A stretch of DNA of 64,000 nucleotides from Xenococcaceae cyanobacterium MO_167.B27 (GTDB taxonomy: Bacteria; Cyanobacteriota; Cyanobacteriia; Cyanobacteriales; Xenococcaceae): positions 1 to 64,000 of the forward strand of contig JASJCP010000003.1 of NCBI GenBank assembly GCA_030065935.1, read 5' to 3'. The translations under genes were made by a program, and so were the position numbers. Below, piece by piece: positions 29,192-39,299 of the stretch (the stretch's first letter is position 1; the number at the start of each line of letters is the position of its first letter). Under the pieces are notes generated by a model, which had not been told where the DNA came from, did not search any database, and saw nothing but the letters and a program-made list of their open reading frames with translations.

Positions 29192-31381
29192 ATGACTCCC
29201 ATTAAGTTTACGAAATCAACTGTGAGTATTATGACTGAGTCTTTAATTAACAATAATCCTTATGTAAGCAATGACTATGAAGTCCGTTCTATTGATGGTA
29301 CTGGAAATAACTTAGAAAATCCTGAGTTTGGTTCTGCTGGAAGTGCAATTGTTGATCGCGCTCCTTTAGATTATGCAGATGGTGTTTCCGAGCCTTCAGG
29401 AGAAGACCGTGCTAATCCTCGGGTTATCAGTAATGCAGTAGCAGCACAAACAGAAGACATACCTAGCGATCGCGGTTTAACTAATTTTATCTGGGCATTC
29501 GGACAGTTTTTAGACCATGACTTAGATTTAGTTCCTGAAAGTGGTGAAGAAGTTACTATTGAGGTTCCTCCTGGCGATCCTGATCTCGATCCCCAAGGTA
29601 CTGGCGATGTAGAAATTCCTATAGGAGATTCTGCATTTATCCCTGGTACTGGTACTGACGCTAGTAACCCTCGTCAACTTCCCAATAATATTACTGCTTG
29701 GATTGATGGCTCAAATATTTATGGCTCTGATGATGAGAGAGCTGAGTTTTTAAGGTCTTTTGAAGGTGGTAAGTTAAAAGTTAGTGATGGCAATTTACTA
29801 CCGTTTAATGATGGTTCAGTGGAGAATGACGATCCCCGAGGTGGCGATCCCAGTCGTCTATTTGTCGCTGGGGATGTGCGAGCTAATGAAAACTCTGTGT
29901 TAGTTTCGATGCACACCCTGTTTGTTCGGGAACATAACCGCATTGCAGAAGAATTAAGTTCCGCTCATCCTGACTGGACTGATGAAGAAATTTTCGAGAG
30001 AGCGCGAGATATTAACATTGCTCAATATCAATCCATCATTTATAACGAATACATACCATCCTTATTAGGAGTTGATGCGCTACCAGAATATAGCGGTTAT
30101 AACTCTGAGATTAATCCTGGTATTACTCGGACTTTTGCTACTGCTGCTTTTCGTGTAGGACATACTCAACTGAGTTCAGTTGTTCCTCGTTTAGATGTTA
30201 ATGGGGAAACTGTAGAAGAAGGTAATTTAACTTTATCAGATGTCTTCTTCCGTCCTTCTGGAGTGATTGAAGAAGCTGGGATCGATCCTATTGTTCGCGG
30301 TATTGCTTCTTCTCTGAGTCAAAATATTGATACTCAGATTATTGGTGATGTTCGGAACTTGCTATTTAATGTAGGAGACAATACTACTGGACGGGATTTA
30401 TTTGCCATTAACCTAGAAAGAGGCAGACTTCATGGTTTAGCTGATTACAATACTATTCGTGAAACCTTTGGTTTAGAAAGAGTTTCTACTTTTGCTGAAA
30501 TTACTTCTAATACAGAATTACAGGAAACATTAGAAGACATTTATGAAGGTGATATCAATAATATTGATGCTTTCGTCGGCTTACTAGCTGAAGATCATGT
30601 TACTAATGCTGCGGTGGGAGAGACACTTCAAGCAGTATTAGTAGATCAATTTGTGGCTTTACGAGACGGAGATCGCTTTTACTATGAAAATACTTTCTCT
30701 GACTCCGAAATTACAGAAATTGAAAATACTAGTCTCTCAGATATTATTCGTTATAACACTGATACTACAATTATTCAAGACAACGCTTTCTCCCTCATAA
30801 ATGAAGGAACAAATGGTAGTGATGTTCTCGAAGGTGGCTTAGGTGATGACTCTATCTTTGGTGGTGGTGGTAGAGATACCATTTCTGGCTATGCAGGAGA
30901 TGACCTGATTTTAGGAGAAGGTGGTAACGATGTTATAAGTGGTGGTTCAGGTGATGATTATCTGGATGGAGGAAGAAGAAATGACCGCATAACAGGTGGC
31001 GATGGAGACGATACTCTTATTGGCGGTGCTGGTACTGATATATTGACTGGTGGTGGTGGTGCTGATGATTTTGTCTTCGGTGGAGAAAATCTAAGATTCC
31101 GTCAGCTAAGATTAGACATAATCGAGGATTTTGATGCTACTGAAGACCAAATAGTAGTTAGTGAAGAAACTTTTGGTGACTTGTCAGGAGAGACATCTTT
31201 TGGAGTAGCTGATAGTTTGGATTCTGCTATCTTTAGCAATTCTACTATCATTTATGAGCAAATTACAGGTGTACTAATTTACAATCAAAATGGTGACACA
31301 CCTGGATTTGGTCGCGGTGGAATATTTGCTCGACTCGATAGCGATTTAGATTTATCAGCAGACAACTTCGATGTTGCTTAA
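29192..31381 (+). CDS. Animal-type haem peroxidase with C-terminal RTX (haemolysin-type Ca-binding) repeats
   Basis: FIWAFGQFLDHDLDLVPE, NNITAWIDGSNIYGSDDERAEFLRS, VLVSMHTLFVREHNRIAEEL; GGLGDDSIFGGGGRDTISGYAGDDLILGEGGNDVISGGSGDDYL. Confidence 0.93.
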   Translation: MTPIKFTKSTVSIMTESLINNNPYVSNDYEVRSIDGTGNNLENPEFGSAGSAIVDRAPLDYADGVSEPSGEDRANPRVISNAVAAQTEDIPSDRGLTNFIWAFGQFLDHDLDLVPESGEEVTIEVPPGDPDLDPQGTGDVEIPIGDSAFIPGTGTDASNPRQLPNNITAWIDGSNIYGSDDERAEFLRSFEGGKLKVSDGNLLPFNDGSVENDDPRGGDPSRLFVAGDVRANENSVLVSMHTLFVREHNRIAEELSSAHPDWTDEEIFERARDINIAQYQSIIYNEYIPSLLGVDALPEYSGYNSEINPGITRTFATAAFRVGHTQLSSVVPRLDVNGETVEEGNLTLSDVFFRPSGVIEEAGIDPIVRGIASSLSQNIDTQIIGDVRNLLFNVGDNTTGRDLFAINLERGRLHGLADYNTIRETFGLERVSTFAEITSNTELQETLEDIYEGDINNIDAFVGLLAEDHVTNAAVGETLQAVLVDQFVALRDGDRFYYENTFSDSEITEIENTSLSDIIRYNTDTTIIQDNAFSLINEGTNGSDVLEGGLGDDSIFGGGGRDTISGYAGDDLILGEGGNDVISGGSGDDYLDGGRRNDRITGGDGDDTLIGGAGTDILTGGGGADDFVFGGENLRFRQLRLDIIEDFDATEDQIVVSEETFGDLSGETSFGVADSLDSAIFSNSTIIYEQITGVLIYNQNGDTPGFGRGGIFARLDSDLDLSADNFDVA

Positions 31382-31394
31382 ATATTAAGTCTTC

Positions 31395-31420
31395 CTAGTA
31401 GGGTGGGCGGTGCATCGCCC
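31395..31420. repeat. Dispersed palindrome-type repeat GTAGGGTGGGCGGTGCATCGCCCTAC (imperfect)
   Basis: Related to 35062-35087 and 26622-26650 copies. Confidence 0.7.
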
Positions 31421-31604
31421 TACTGTGATGTTTTTATGGTATCTCTACACCCTCGCCTTAAAAAAAAGGGAGGGTCTGAATATTTTAATTTTTTAACAAC
31501 TCATAATATCCTATTCTTATAATTAATCTGGAGATTTATAAAACTTCCTCCAAAAATATAAATTTTTCGGTTGAAGAAAAAGTCAAAAAATTTATTATAT
31601 TTTA

Positions 31605-32414
31605 ATGTTTTCCTACATAACCTGTTCTCAAGAGCGAAGACAAATAGCAAAATGGGCTTTTTCTCTGGCGACTCTGTGTGTAGTATTGTTCTTTGCTACC
31701 TATTCAGGAAATACTGAAGAGTCGGAGAACAATAGCTTACCTTCATCTCCAGATACAGGTTCTCCTGAAGAGGATTTTTCTGCGGGAGGTACTAGAGACA
31801 ATCATCGACTGACAAAAATATGTGGTGAAAACGGTCAAAAGATTGCTTATTTACTAGGAAACAACAATAGGGAGTTTACCTTATCCGCTTATCCTACCTT
31901 TTGGTTTTATATTCCCGATAAATTTAAAAATGTAGCGGAAATCGAGTTTACAGTAACAGAGCTAGAAACAGGAAAGAAAGTATATAATCGCGCCCTACAA
32001 ATGCCAGAAAAAGCAGGTATGATGGGGATTTCTATTCCACAAAAACCAAACTATGCTCTGTATCCCAACGTAAATTACAGTTGGAGTTTACAAATTCATT
32101 GTGCTGAATCAAATAATGAGTCAGTTATGACACTAGAAGGGTGGATACAGCGTCTTTCTTCCAATGCTGACTTAGAAAATCAATTAACTACTGTTTCTAG
32201 GGAAGATCAATATAAAATTTATTTACAACAGGATTTACTCTACGATGCTTTAAACCATTTGATACAACTCCGCATTGCACAACCTGATAATACCCAGTTA
32301 AAAACAGCTTGGAATCAGCTTTTAGTAGAGTTGGGATGGCAAGATTTAGCACGACAGTCCCCAGTTAACCCTTATCTTTGGGATACAAATACAACTTACG
32401 CAGAAACAAGGTAA
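31605..32414 (+). CDS. DUF928 domain-containing protein
   Basis: PDTGSPEEDFSAGGTRD, YPTFWFYIPDKFKNVAEIEFTVTE, ALNHLIQLRIAQPDN..LKTAWNQLLVELGW. Confidence 0.8.
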   Translation: MFSYITCSQERRQIAKWAFSLATLCVVLFFATYSGNTEESENNSLPSSPDTGSPEEDFSAGGTRDNHRLTKICGENGQKIAYLLGNNNREFTLSAYPTFWFYIPDKFKNVAEIEFTVTELETGKKVYNRALQMPEKAGMMGISIPQKPNYALYPNVNYSWSLQIHCAESNNESVMTLEGWIQRLSSNADLENQLTTVSREDQYKIYLQQDLLYDALNHLIQLRIAQPDNTQLKTAWNQLLVELGWQDLARQSPVNPYLWDTNTTYAETR

Positions 32415-32417
32415 AGC

Positions 32418-32550
32418 AATCAGTAATCAGTAATCAGTAATCAGTTATCAGTTATCAGTAATCAGTAATCAGTAATCAGTAATCAGTAATCAGTAATCAG
32501 TAATCAGTAATCAGTAATCAGTAATCAGTAATCAGTTATCAGTAATCAGT
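32418..32550. repeat. Heptanucleotide tandem array (AATCAGT)x19 with TTATCAG variants, 133 bp
   Basis: Read directly; fills the intergenic space between convergent DUF928 and CHAT genes. Confidence 0.97.
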
Positions 32551-32553
32551 TAT

Positions 32554-35040
32554 TTATTGCCAATTTCCTACTAGGACAAATGCTGACCAATAAAAGGGAT
32601 GAGAAAACTTTTCGCTTTTAATTATTCCTTGTTGGGCGCGACGTAGGGCTTCCGCTTTGGTAACATTATCTTTAGCTAATTCTTGATAGAAATTGGTCAT
32701 TAAAGCTACAGTGGCTTGATCGTTAACAGCCCAGAGAGAAGCGATAGTACTCCGCGCTCCCCCACGCACTGCTATTCCTGCTAATCCTAAAACCGAGTTG
32801 CGATCGCCTGTAGCGGTTTCACAAGCACTCAACACTAACAAATCTACTGGACGCAATTGCTTACTATCTCCCCGAATGAGACTGTTTAACTCATCAATAT
32901 TAATGCGCTCATCCCAAGTTAATACAAAAGTATCTTCAGGATTAGAGCTAAACTGACCATGAGTTGCTAAATGAACGATACGAAAAGGTGTTTCATTTGC
33001 AGAGCGATTAAAATTAAATTCGGTAAAACTATTATTGAGCAACACTTCTGAGGTAAATAGAGGCTCGATCTGCTGAATTTCTTGTTTAACCCCTGGTAAA
33101 GGAGAAAAACCTTGACGGGATTCGGAAAGTCCTGCTAACAGTATCTCTTGACGATTTTCTTGTGTGGCTTGTATTTGAGTAAGTTGTAAACTAGGAGCGA
33201 TCGCAATACTATATTTTTCAATCAGATATTGTTCACCATCGTGAAGGGTAGCGGGGGGAAGGTTACGTAAAATGCCATCGGGAACAAATACTAAGGTATT
33301 AATGTTTTTGAGATCGGCTTCTATAGGACGGATTAACCAATTATAAGCCTGTTGCAATAGTTTGAGATTGAGACGGCGAGGTTTACTAATTTGACTATTA
33401 GCAGAAGTGATGACAATCTCTATTTCTGATGGGGGTAGGTCATTAGAATAATGGCGTAGAGGTTGACCAGGAATAGCTGCAATAACTTCGAGACGATTAC
33501 CTATAATGATAGTGTAAAAAATAGCAGCAGTAGGATCGAGGCGATCGACTTGAAGTGGTTGAGTATCTAAACAAGCATCACGGAAGAAATTATCTAGTTC
33601 AGCTACTTGTAGAGATTCAATTATATTTCTAGCTTGGTTTAAGTCTGCTTGAGTTGCTCCTGGTTGTAATAGTAGTGTTGCTAATTCCCGATAAACTGGT
33701 TCAATTTTTTCGCGAAAGGAATACTGTATATCAGAAGTAATTGCTACTAAGTCACTTCTAAGAGATTGTAGATTGTTGGTTGCTTGGGTATAAACTGCGA
33801 TCGCACCTTCTAAATCGTCTTGAGCTTTCAGTATTCTACCTAACTGCCATTGCCATTGATAAGTTAATTCTTTAGCATTAATACTTTGAGCAATTAATAG
33901 AGCTTCTTCCGTAATTTTCGCTGCTTCTTCCCATTGTTGGTTTCTTTCGTAAAGATGACCTAAAACCCCTAAAGCATCTGCTTCTACTCTTTTAATACCT
34001 AACGATTTCGCTTGTTTAATTGCTGAAACTAAAATTGGCAAAATTTCCCTAGGTTTTGTATCTAGTTTCAGTAGGTTGCGGGCTAAACTAACTTGACCTT
34101 GAATAGTAGTTTTTTGGGGAGGAAGTTGTGATAAAAGTTGCTTGATGGCTTCTGCTTCTTTGGTAGCAGTTTCTATTTCTTGCAAGCTAATTAAAACATC
34201 TAAGCTGTCTAGTTTTCCTCTTAACTGAATATCCGACTGAGGCAATAGATCTATAGCTTGTTGATAAAATTGTAATGCCTGTTTTGGTTCAGATTGAAGT
34301 CGAGCATTATTACCTAAATTTATTAAGGTGTCCGCAATGAGAGTTTTGTTGTCTAATTTTTCAGCAATAGTTAAACTTGATTCTAATATAGTTGCAGATT
34401 CTTGGTATTTACCTACGCGAGTTAAGACATTACCAATACTTAGTAAAGCTTGAGCTTTGATAATAGTATCAGGTTGCTTTTCCAGTCTATCTTTTACTTC
34501 TGTGAGAGTTTTAATTGCTTGGGAATATAAACCTAATGCTTGTAAAGCGTAAGCTTGGTAAATTTTTGCTTGAGTATATCCCTTGATGTCTCCTTGTTGT
34601 TCATAAAGAAAAGTAGCTTGTTTCCAAGTTTCCCAAGCATTTTGCGATCGCCCTAAAGATAATTCAATCTGTCCTCTTACTTCTAAAACTTGTGCTAATA
34701 ACTGACTTTTTTCTGGTTCAGTTTCGATAGTGATAATAATATTTTCAGCTTCAGAAAGAGTAGTTTCTGCTTGTTCCCATTCCCCTAATTTCTGATAAAT
34801 TAAAGCTAGATTCCGATTGGCGATAACACTTCCTATAATATCCCCTTGTTTTTGATACTGTTTAATAGCTGTTTCTAATAAATTAATAGCTTCGGACAAT
34901 CTATTCTGTTGATAGAGCATTTCTGCTTCTTGCTCTAGAGTTTTATTGTTAGTAGCCAATACAATTTTTGGCAGTTGAATTGATAAAATTAACGCGATGG
35001 TAATCAGAAATAGTAAAAATAATTTAGGTAGCTTATTCAT
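32554..35040 (-). CDS. Secreted/anchored TPR-CHAT domain protein (caspase-like protease fold)
   Basis: Signal-like N-term, TPR repeats, CHAT C-term with FRIVHLATHGQFSSNPEDTFVLTWDERI (His) and DLLVLSACETATGD (Cys). Confidence 0.92.
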   Translation of the reverse strand: MNKLPKLFLLFLITIALILSIQLPKIVLATNNKTLEQEAEMLYQQNRLSEAINLLETAIKQYQKQGDIIGSVIANRNLALIYQKLGEWEQAETTLSEAENIIITIETEPEKSQLLAQVLEVRGQIELSLGRSQNAWETWKQATFLYEQQGDIKGYTQAKIYQAYALQALGLYSQAIKTLTEVKDRLEKQPDTIIKAQALLSIGNVLTRVGKYQESATILESSLTIAEKLDNKTLIADTLINLGNNARLQSEPKQALQFYQQAIDLLPQSDIQLRGKLDSLDVLISLQEIETATKEAEAIKQLLSQLPPQKTTIQGQVSLARNLLKLDTKPREILPILVSAIKQAKSLGIKRVEADALGVLGHLYERNQQWEEAAKITEEALLIAQSINAKELTYQWQWQLGRILKAQDDLEGAIAVYTQATNNLQSLRSDLVAITSDIQYSFREKIEPVYRELATLLLQPGATQADLNQARNIIESLQVAELDNFFRDACLDTQPLQVDRLDPTAAIFYTIIIGNRLEVIAAIPGQPLRHYSNDLPPSEIEIVITSANSQISKPRRLNLKLLQQAYNWLIRPIEADLKNINTLVFVPDGILRNLPPATLHDGEQYLIEKYSIAIAPSLQLTQIQATQENRQEILLAGLSESRQGFSPLPGVKQEIQQIEPLFTSEVLLNNSFTEFNFNRSANETPFRIVHLATHGQFSSNPEDTFVLTWDERINIDELNSLIRGDSKQLRPVDLLVLSACETATGDRNSVLGLAGIAVRGGARSTIASLWAVNDQATVALMTNFYQELAKDNVTKAEALRRAQQGIIKSEKFSHPFYWSAFVLVGNWQ

Positions 35041-35061
35041 GATTGATTCTTAATTGTTATA

Positions 35062-35087
35062 GTAGGGTGGGCGATGCCCCACCCTAC
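35062..35087. repeat. Palindromic repeat GTAGGGTGGGCGATGCCCCACCCTAC
   Basis: 10-bp arms GTAGGGTGGG/CCCACCCTAC; position after tpsB stop, before CHAT start. Confidence 0.8.
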
Positions 35088-35090
35088 TGA

Positions 35091-36797
35091 TTAAAATGGT
35101 TGTAACTCAAGGGAAAAATAAACCCCATCTTCTTGTAAACTGTCGCCATTGTTTTCTAAATCTACTAAAGGAATACCCCAATCTAAACCCGCAGCGAAAT
35201 AATCATTAACTTGTAAGCGCAAACCAACACCAGTAGAAACTAAAGTATTTTGATCTAAAGTTAAATCATCTGTATTCCAAACCTTACCAAAATCTATAAA
35301 AGGAGTTAATTGCAGACTGGTTTTCCATTCGCGAATGCGGAGAATTGTCGCTCTAATTTCGGCGGAGTTAAACCAACCATTATCCCCTAACAAAGCATCT
35401 TGGCGATAACCCCTTACACTAAAAACACCCCCCAAGCTAAACTGTTCTGTAGGAACTAAAGGGCGGTCTGATACTTGCAAATCAGAACGGAGTAGTAAAG
35501 TAATATCGGGACTAAGTAATCTAAGATATTGTGCTTGTCCTCTCCAAGCAAAAAACTTACTATCGGGTATATCATCTTCATTACTAATAGTTGCATCAAA
35601 AAGATTAACCCCTAAACTAAACTCAGAGCGTAAAGCAAAAACTTGATTAGCATCACGAGTAGTGTATTCTTGGAAAAAACGTAACGCGCTAATGTGTGTT
35701 TCTCCATCAGTTTCAGCACCCCGTGATATCTGTTGAGGTTCTCCTCCAACAGTAATTTTCGAGTCGTTTCTAGAAAATGTAAAACCAATAGCCAAATCTT
35801 CAGTAGGTTTTTGTAGTAAAGGTTGACGATAGGTTAATTGGTAAGTAGTATTTTCTGATGCGATATCAAATTCATCAAAAGGCGGTTCAATAATTTCGCT
35901 ATCGGTATAGCTAAAGCGAAAATTCAGTGTTCCATTATAGGGGTTGAGGGGAATAGTATAACTGAGATTGTTTAGGGAGTCGCTACCGTCAGTGTTGAGA
36001 TAGGAGATATTTATGCGATCGCCAAAACCAATAAAATTGCGATGAGTTAATTGTACTTGACGGCGGTCTGTCCCGACACTAGGAGCGCGATAATTATCAA
36101 AACTTAAAGTTAAGTCAAAATGATCCGCTTCTTGCAGACTAATTTCTAGGATACTGCTACCTTGTCTAGTTCCCGCAGTTAATTCCGCAGCTAAACTTTC
36201 AATTAAGGGGTCTAATTGTAGTAGTTGCAGACCATTGAGTAACTTATCTTGATTTAAAGGTGCTGAGGTAGCAATTTTGAGGCGACTGCGAACATAAGCA
36301 GGGTTTAATCTTTCCAAACCTGTAATATTTATTGCTTCTACTGTTCCCTCAATAACTTCAATAACTATAATTCCATCTTGTAATTTTTGTGGCGGAATAA
36401 ACGTTCCTGATGTGATATAACCATTATCAATATACAGGCGATCGATCGCTTGTTGGGCTGCTAAGAGTTCCCTAAAAGAAATACCGCGCATACTATAGGG
36501 TTCGAGAACTTCCGCTAATTCTTCGGGAGTAAAAACCGTGCTACCAACTATTTCAAATTTCTTGACAAAAACCGTATCAGGAACACCCTCAATTATATAA
36601 GGAGAATCTTGAGGGGTAGTCTGTTCTAGTTCTGGTAATATTTGTTCTAAAGGCGGTAGGGTTTCTGGCTCTACTGGTTCTAGTTGGGATGGTAATGTTG
36701 GTGGTGGAATGTTTTGGGCTTTAGCAATATTAGTTATTGATAATAAAAAAATAAATAACCACAATATATTAGTTATTTGCAATGGGAAATATGACAT
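35091..36797 (-). CDS. TpsB outer-membrane translocase (ShlB/FhaC/HecB family, POTRA + barrel)
   Basis: VKKFEIVGSTVFTPEELAEVLEPY...LLAAQQAIDRLYIDNGYITSGTFIPPQ POTRA; C-term barrel FSLGGVFSVRGYRQDALLGDNG. Confidence 0.92.
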   Translation of the reverse strand: MSYFPLQITNILWLFIFLLSITNIAKAQNIPPPTLPSQLEPVEPETLPPLEQILPELEQTTPQDSPYIIEGVPDTVFVKKFEIVGSTVFTPEELAEVLEPYSMRGISFRELLAAQQAIDRLYIDNGYITSGTFIPPQKLQDGIIVIEVIEGTVEAINITGLERLNPAYVRSRLKIATSAPLNQDKLLNGLQLLQLDPLIESLAAELTAGTRQGSSILEISLQEADHFDLTLSFDNYRAPSVGTDRRQVQLTHRNFIGFGDRINISYLNTDGSDSLNNLSYTIPLNPYNGTLNFRFSYTDSEIIEPPFDEFDIASENTTYQLTYRQPLLQKPTEDLAIGFTFSRNDSKITVGGEPQQISRGAETDGETHISALRFFQEYTTRDANQVFALRSEFSLGVNLFDATISNEDDIPDSKFFAWRGQAQYLRLLSPDITLLLRSDLQVSDRPLVPTEQFSLGGVFSVRGYRQDALLGDNGWFNSAEIRATILRIREWKTSLQLTPFIDFGKVWNTDDLTLDQNTLVSTGVGLRLQVNDYFAAGLDWGIPLVDLENNGDSLQEDGVYFSLELQPF

Positions 36798-37121
36798 AAA
36801 ATATCAACAAGAAGCTTTTTCTTGCCAGCAATGTATATTGTTCAAACCAGCAAAATTGATGTAAGTTTTTCAACAATAAACTTACTATAATCTGCTAAAT
36901 CATCTCAAGCTAAAAAAGTTTAAAATTTAGCTATTAGCTTTTTTCCAAAGGATTGACGGGATAAGGTTATCTATTGCCCACCTTACAATTAGCTTGTTTC
37001 CAGTAAATTCCATCAAAATTTAGCCCCATAAATATCATTCTCTCTAGACTTATCGGGAGCTTGAGTAACTATTCTGCATAAATTTACATTTGTTTACCTT
37101 GTGATTAAACTTGCTGTAATC

Positions 37122-37457
37122 TTACTTAGAAATGGCTTTAGCAGCTTCTTTTGCAAGGACATCCTCCATCCAAGCATTAATACTTTTATTCGCTTTTTTA
37201 GCAGCAAAAAAAATCTGGTGATGGCGTTGGGGAGTTGTCCGAAAAGGTAAATTGCCAGAAAAAGGTTTGTCTGGTTCTTCTCCTAATTCAGCACACCATT
37301 CTAAATAGTCATCCACAGAGTTGTGAAATTCTTGCTCTAATTCTGGGACAGTATTGCCTTTAAATGTAATTACATCTTTAACATCTAATACCTTGCCAAA
37401 TAAAATTCCTGCTGCTTCATCTATTTCAATATGAGCCGTATATCCTTTATATTTCAT
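37122..37457 (-). CDS. HicB-family antitoxin
   Basis: MKYKGYTAHIEIDEAAGILFGKVLDVKDVITFKGNTVPELEQEFHNSVDDYLEWC...RTTPQRHHQIFFAAKKANKSINAWMEDVL. Confidence 0.85.
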   Translation of the reverse strand: MKYKGYTAHIEIDEAAGILFGKVLDVKDVITFKGNTVPELEQEFHNSVDDYLEWCAELGEEPDKPFSGNLPFRTTPQRHHQIFFAAKKANKSINAWMEDVLAKEAAKAISK

Positions 37458-37580
37458 GGTTAATCTTGTAATTAATAATCTTCAGGTTTAATTCCAGCAT
37501 TTTCTAAAAATTCTCTTACCTCAGATATTTCACCATCCGCGATTTTCACGCCTGAAATAAATTTCTTGGCTAATACTTTA

Positions 37581-37598
37581 AGTCCTCTCAAGAGGACT
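37581..37598. repeat. Perfect palindrome AGTCCTCT-CA-AGAGGACT at the ISAs1 insertion point
   Basis: Read directly; overlaps the TSD (37595-37604). Confidence 0.85.
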
Positions 37599-37604
37599 GT
37601 TATG

Positions 37605-38986
37605 CAGGGTAAGAGCGTCTCAAACCCTATTGACAAAAGGATTGTAGAACAGTCATCATATAGTCATTGTTCATAGCTGCGCGGTTCATTTTTTGGCGCA
37701 GACTACGCTTCAGACTCTTTTCTTGATTCAGGGTATTTAATGCCATGCGTCGGAGTAGAGCCAAATTACGAGGGGAGTTGCCAGAACGGACGCGACAATG
37801 ATCCTCATTAAAAGTTACATCCAAAGTCCAATGGACTTGGTTTTCGATTCCCCAATGAGTGCGAATCGCATTACCCAGGTAAGAAGCGTCTGGGGGTAGA
37901 GAAGATAGATAAAACTGGACTTCATGGGTAACTTTATTCCAGAGATGGCGGGTTCTCTCGATCATCACAATGGTTTGAAGACCTGACCATTGTTCTTGTT
38001 TATAGAGACCACCAAACTCAGAGAGAGGCACAGCCCAAACCAGTCGTTTTTCGGTGCGATGATGTCCTTTTTCCACACGACGGTCATGAGAGAATTTAAT
38101 TCCTTCAAAGTTGTCGGCGATCGCTTTATCGAACCAATTTTTGACCTGGGCTTTTTGGGTGGGATGATTAGTTTTGAGTGCCAAGACATAGTCAGCTTTT
38201 TTGTCGCGAATCAACCGAACTATCTCTGTCTGAGTTCCCATGGCATCGATAGTAATGATTGCTCCAGAGATATCGATTAATTCTAATAGGGCAGGAATCG
38301 CTGTTATTTCATGTTTTATGGTCTTCAACTTTAATCTGTCCTAAAGTCAAATTTTGCTCTGCCACCCAAGCTGTGACTAGATGTAAAGCTTTAATACCTT
38401 GCTCACGGTCATAAGAACCTCTCAAACACTTGCCATCTATGGGCACAATTTTTTGTTCTAATGAAGGGATTAATTGTTGCACCCATTTAGTTAAACATTC
38501 TGAGAGAGCTATGGGATTAATCCTCTCAAATAACCGACGAAAGGTATCATCGCTCGGTATTCCGTGAGGTAATTCTAAAAATTCTGACAACCACTCTTGC
38601 TTGGCTATGCCATAATTTTCGATATCTTCCCAACCTTCTGCTCCGCCGATTACAGCCAAAATGGCAATGACTAAAATATCTTTTAACAAGTGCTTTTTCG
38701 TTCGATTAACTCTTGGGTCTTTAATATCATTAAAATAACTAGATAAATCAGCTTGTATTTGGGAAATTGGGGTAAGCTTTGCGGTTTTAGTTACTGGTTT
38801 TTTAGGTTGAGTTTTTATAGGTGCAAATCCTTTACCCATCAATTCTTTCCTCTAATACTCTCAATTTACTGTAGTTAATATTGAAAGTATATAAGATAAG
38901 CGAAATTCTATTACTTTTAAAAAATAGATTGTAAAACATTACTTTTGTCAAGTACATTTTATACAAAATTAGATGAGGAGACCCTG
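37605..38986 (-). mobile_element. ISAs1-family insertion sequence, 1382 bp
   Basis: Ends CAGGGT...ACCCTG; 10-bp TSD GACTGTTATG at 37595-37604 and 38987-38996; ISAs1 transposase ORFs inside. Confidence 0.92.
37627..38842 (-). pseudogene. ISAs1-family transposase split by a frameshift near 38309-38328
   Basis: N-part ORF 38309..38842 (DPRVNRTKKHLLKDILVIAILAVIGGAEGW, PIDGKCLRGSYD) ends LGQIKVEDHKT*; C-part ORF 37627..38328 continues EITAIPALLELIDISGAIITIDAMGTQ...[24 protein letters not shown]-like. Confidence 0.88.
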
Positions 38987-39136
38987 GACTGTTATGTAGT
39001 TTTAATAACAGTTATAGTCTATTTTAATAGACTTATTCTATTAGCCTGAAACTTCAGTTTTAGGCGGTTTAGTATCTAGGTGCAAGATATGAGATAAGTT
39101 ATATGATCTCAAAAATTGATATCTTTAATTGTAGTT

Positions 39137-39299
39137 GTAGGTTGGGTTGCGCTCGTAGTGAGGTCTTGGACTCCCGCTTACAAGTTCTTGAAATGAATTC
39201 AAGAGACAGCGGATCGGCTTTCCCCCACCGAAGCACCTTTCGGGTATAAGAGGGAGGAAACCCAACACAGATGTATCTTACTCTGGTTAAAAATTGCTA
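39137..39299. repeat. 163-bp direct repeat, copy A (MITE/REP-like)
   Basis: GTAGGTTGGGTTGCGCTCGTAGTG...GGTTAAAAATTGCTA; about 7 mismatches with 40135-40297. Confidence 0.95.

Noticed and set aside
32418-32550. Possible CRISPR-like array
   Set aside because: Unit is a 7-bp contiguous tandem repeat with no spacers; no cas genes in the window
38309-38328. Programmed ribosomal frameshift in the ISAs1 transposase
   Set aside because: No classical slippery heptamer identified and ISAs1 transposases are normally one ORF; simple frameshift mutation is more likely
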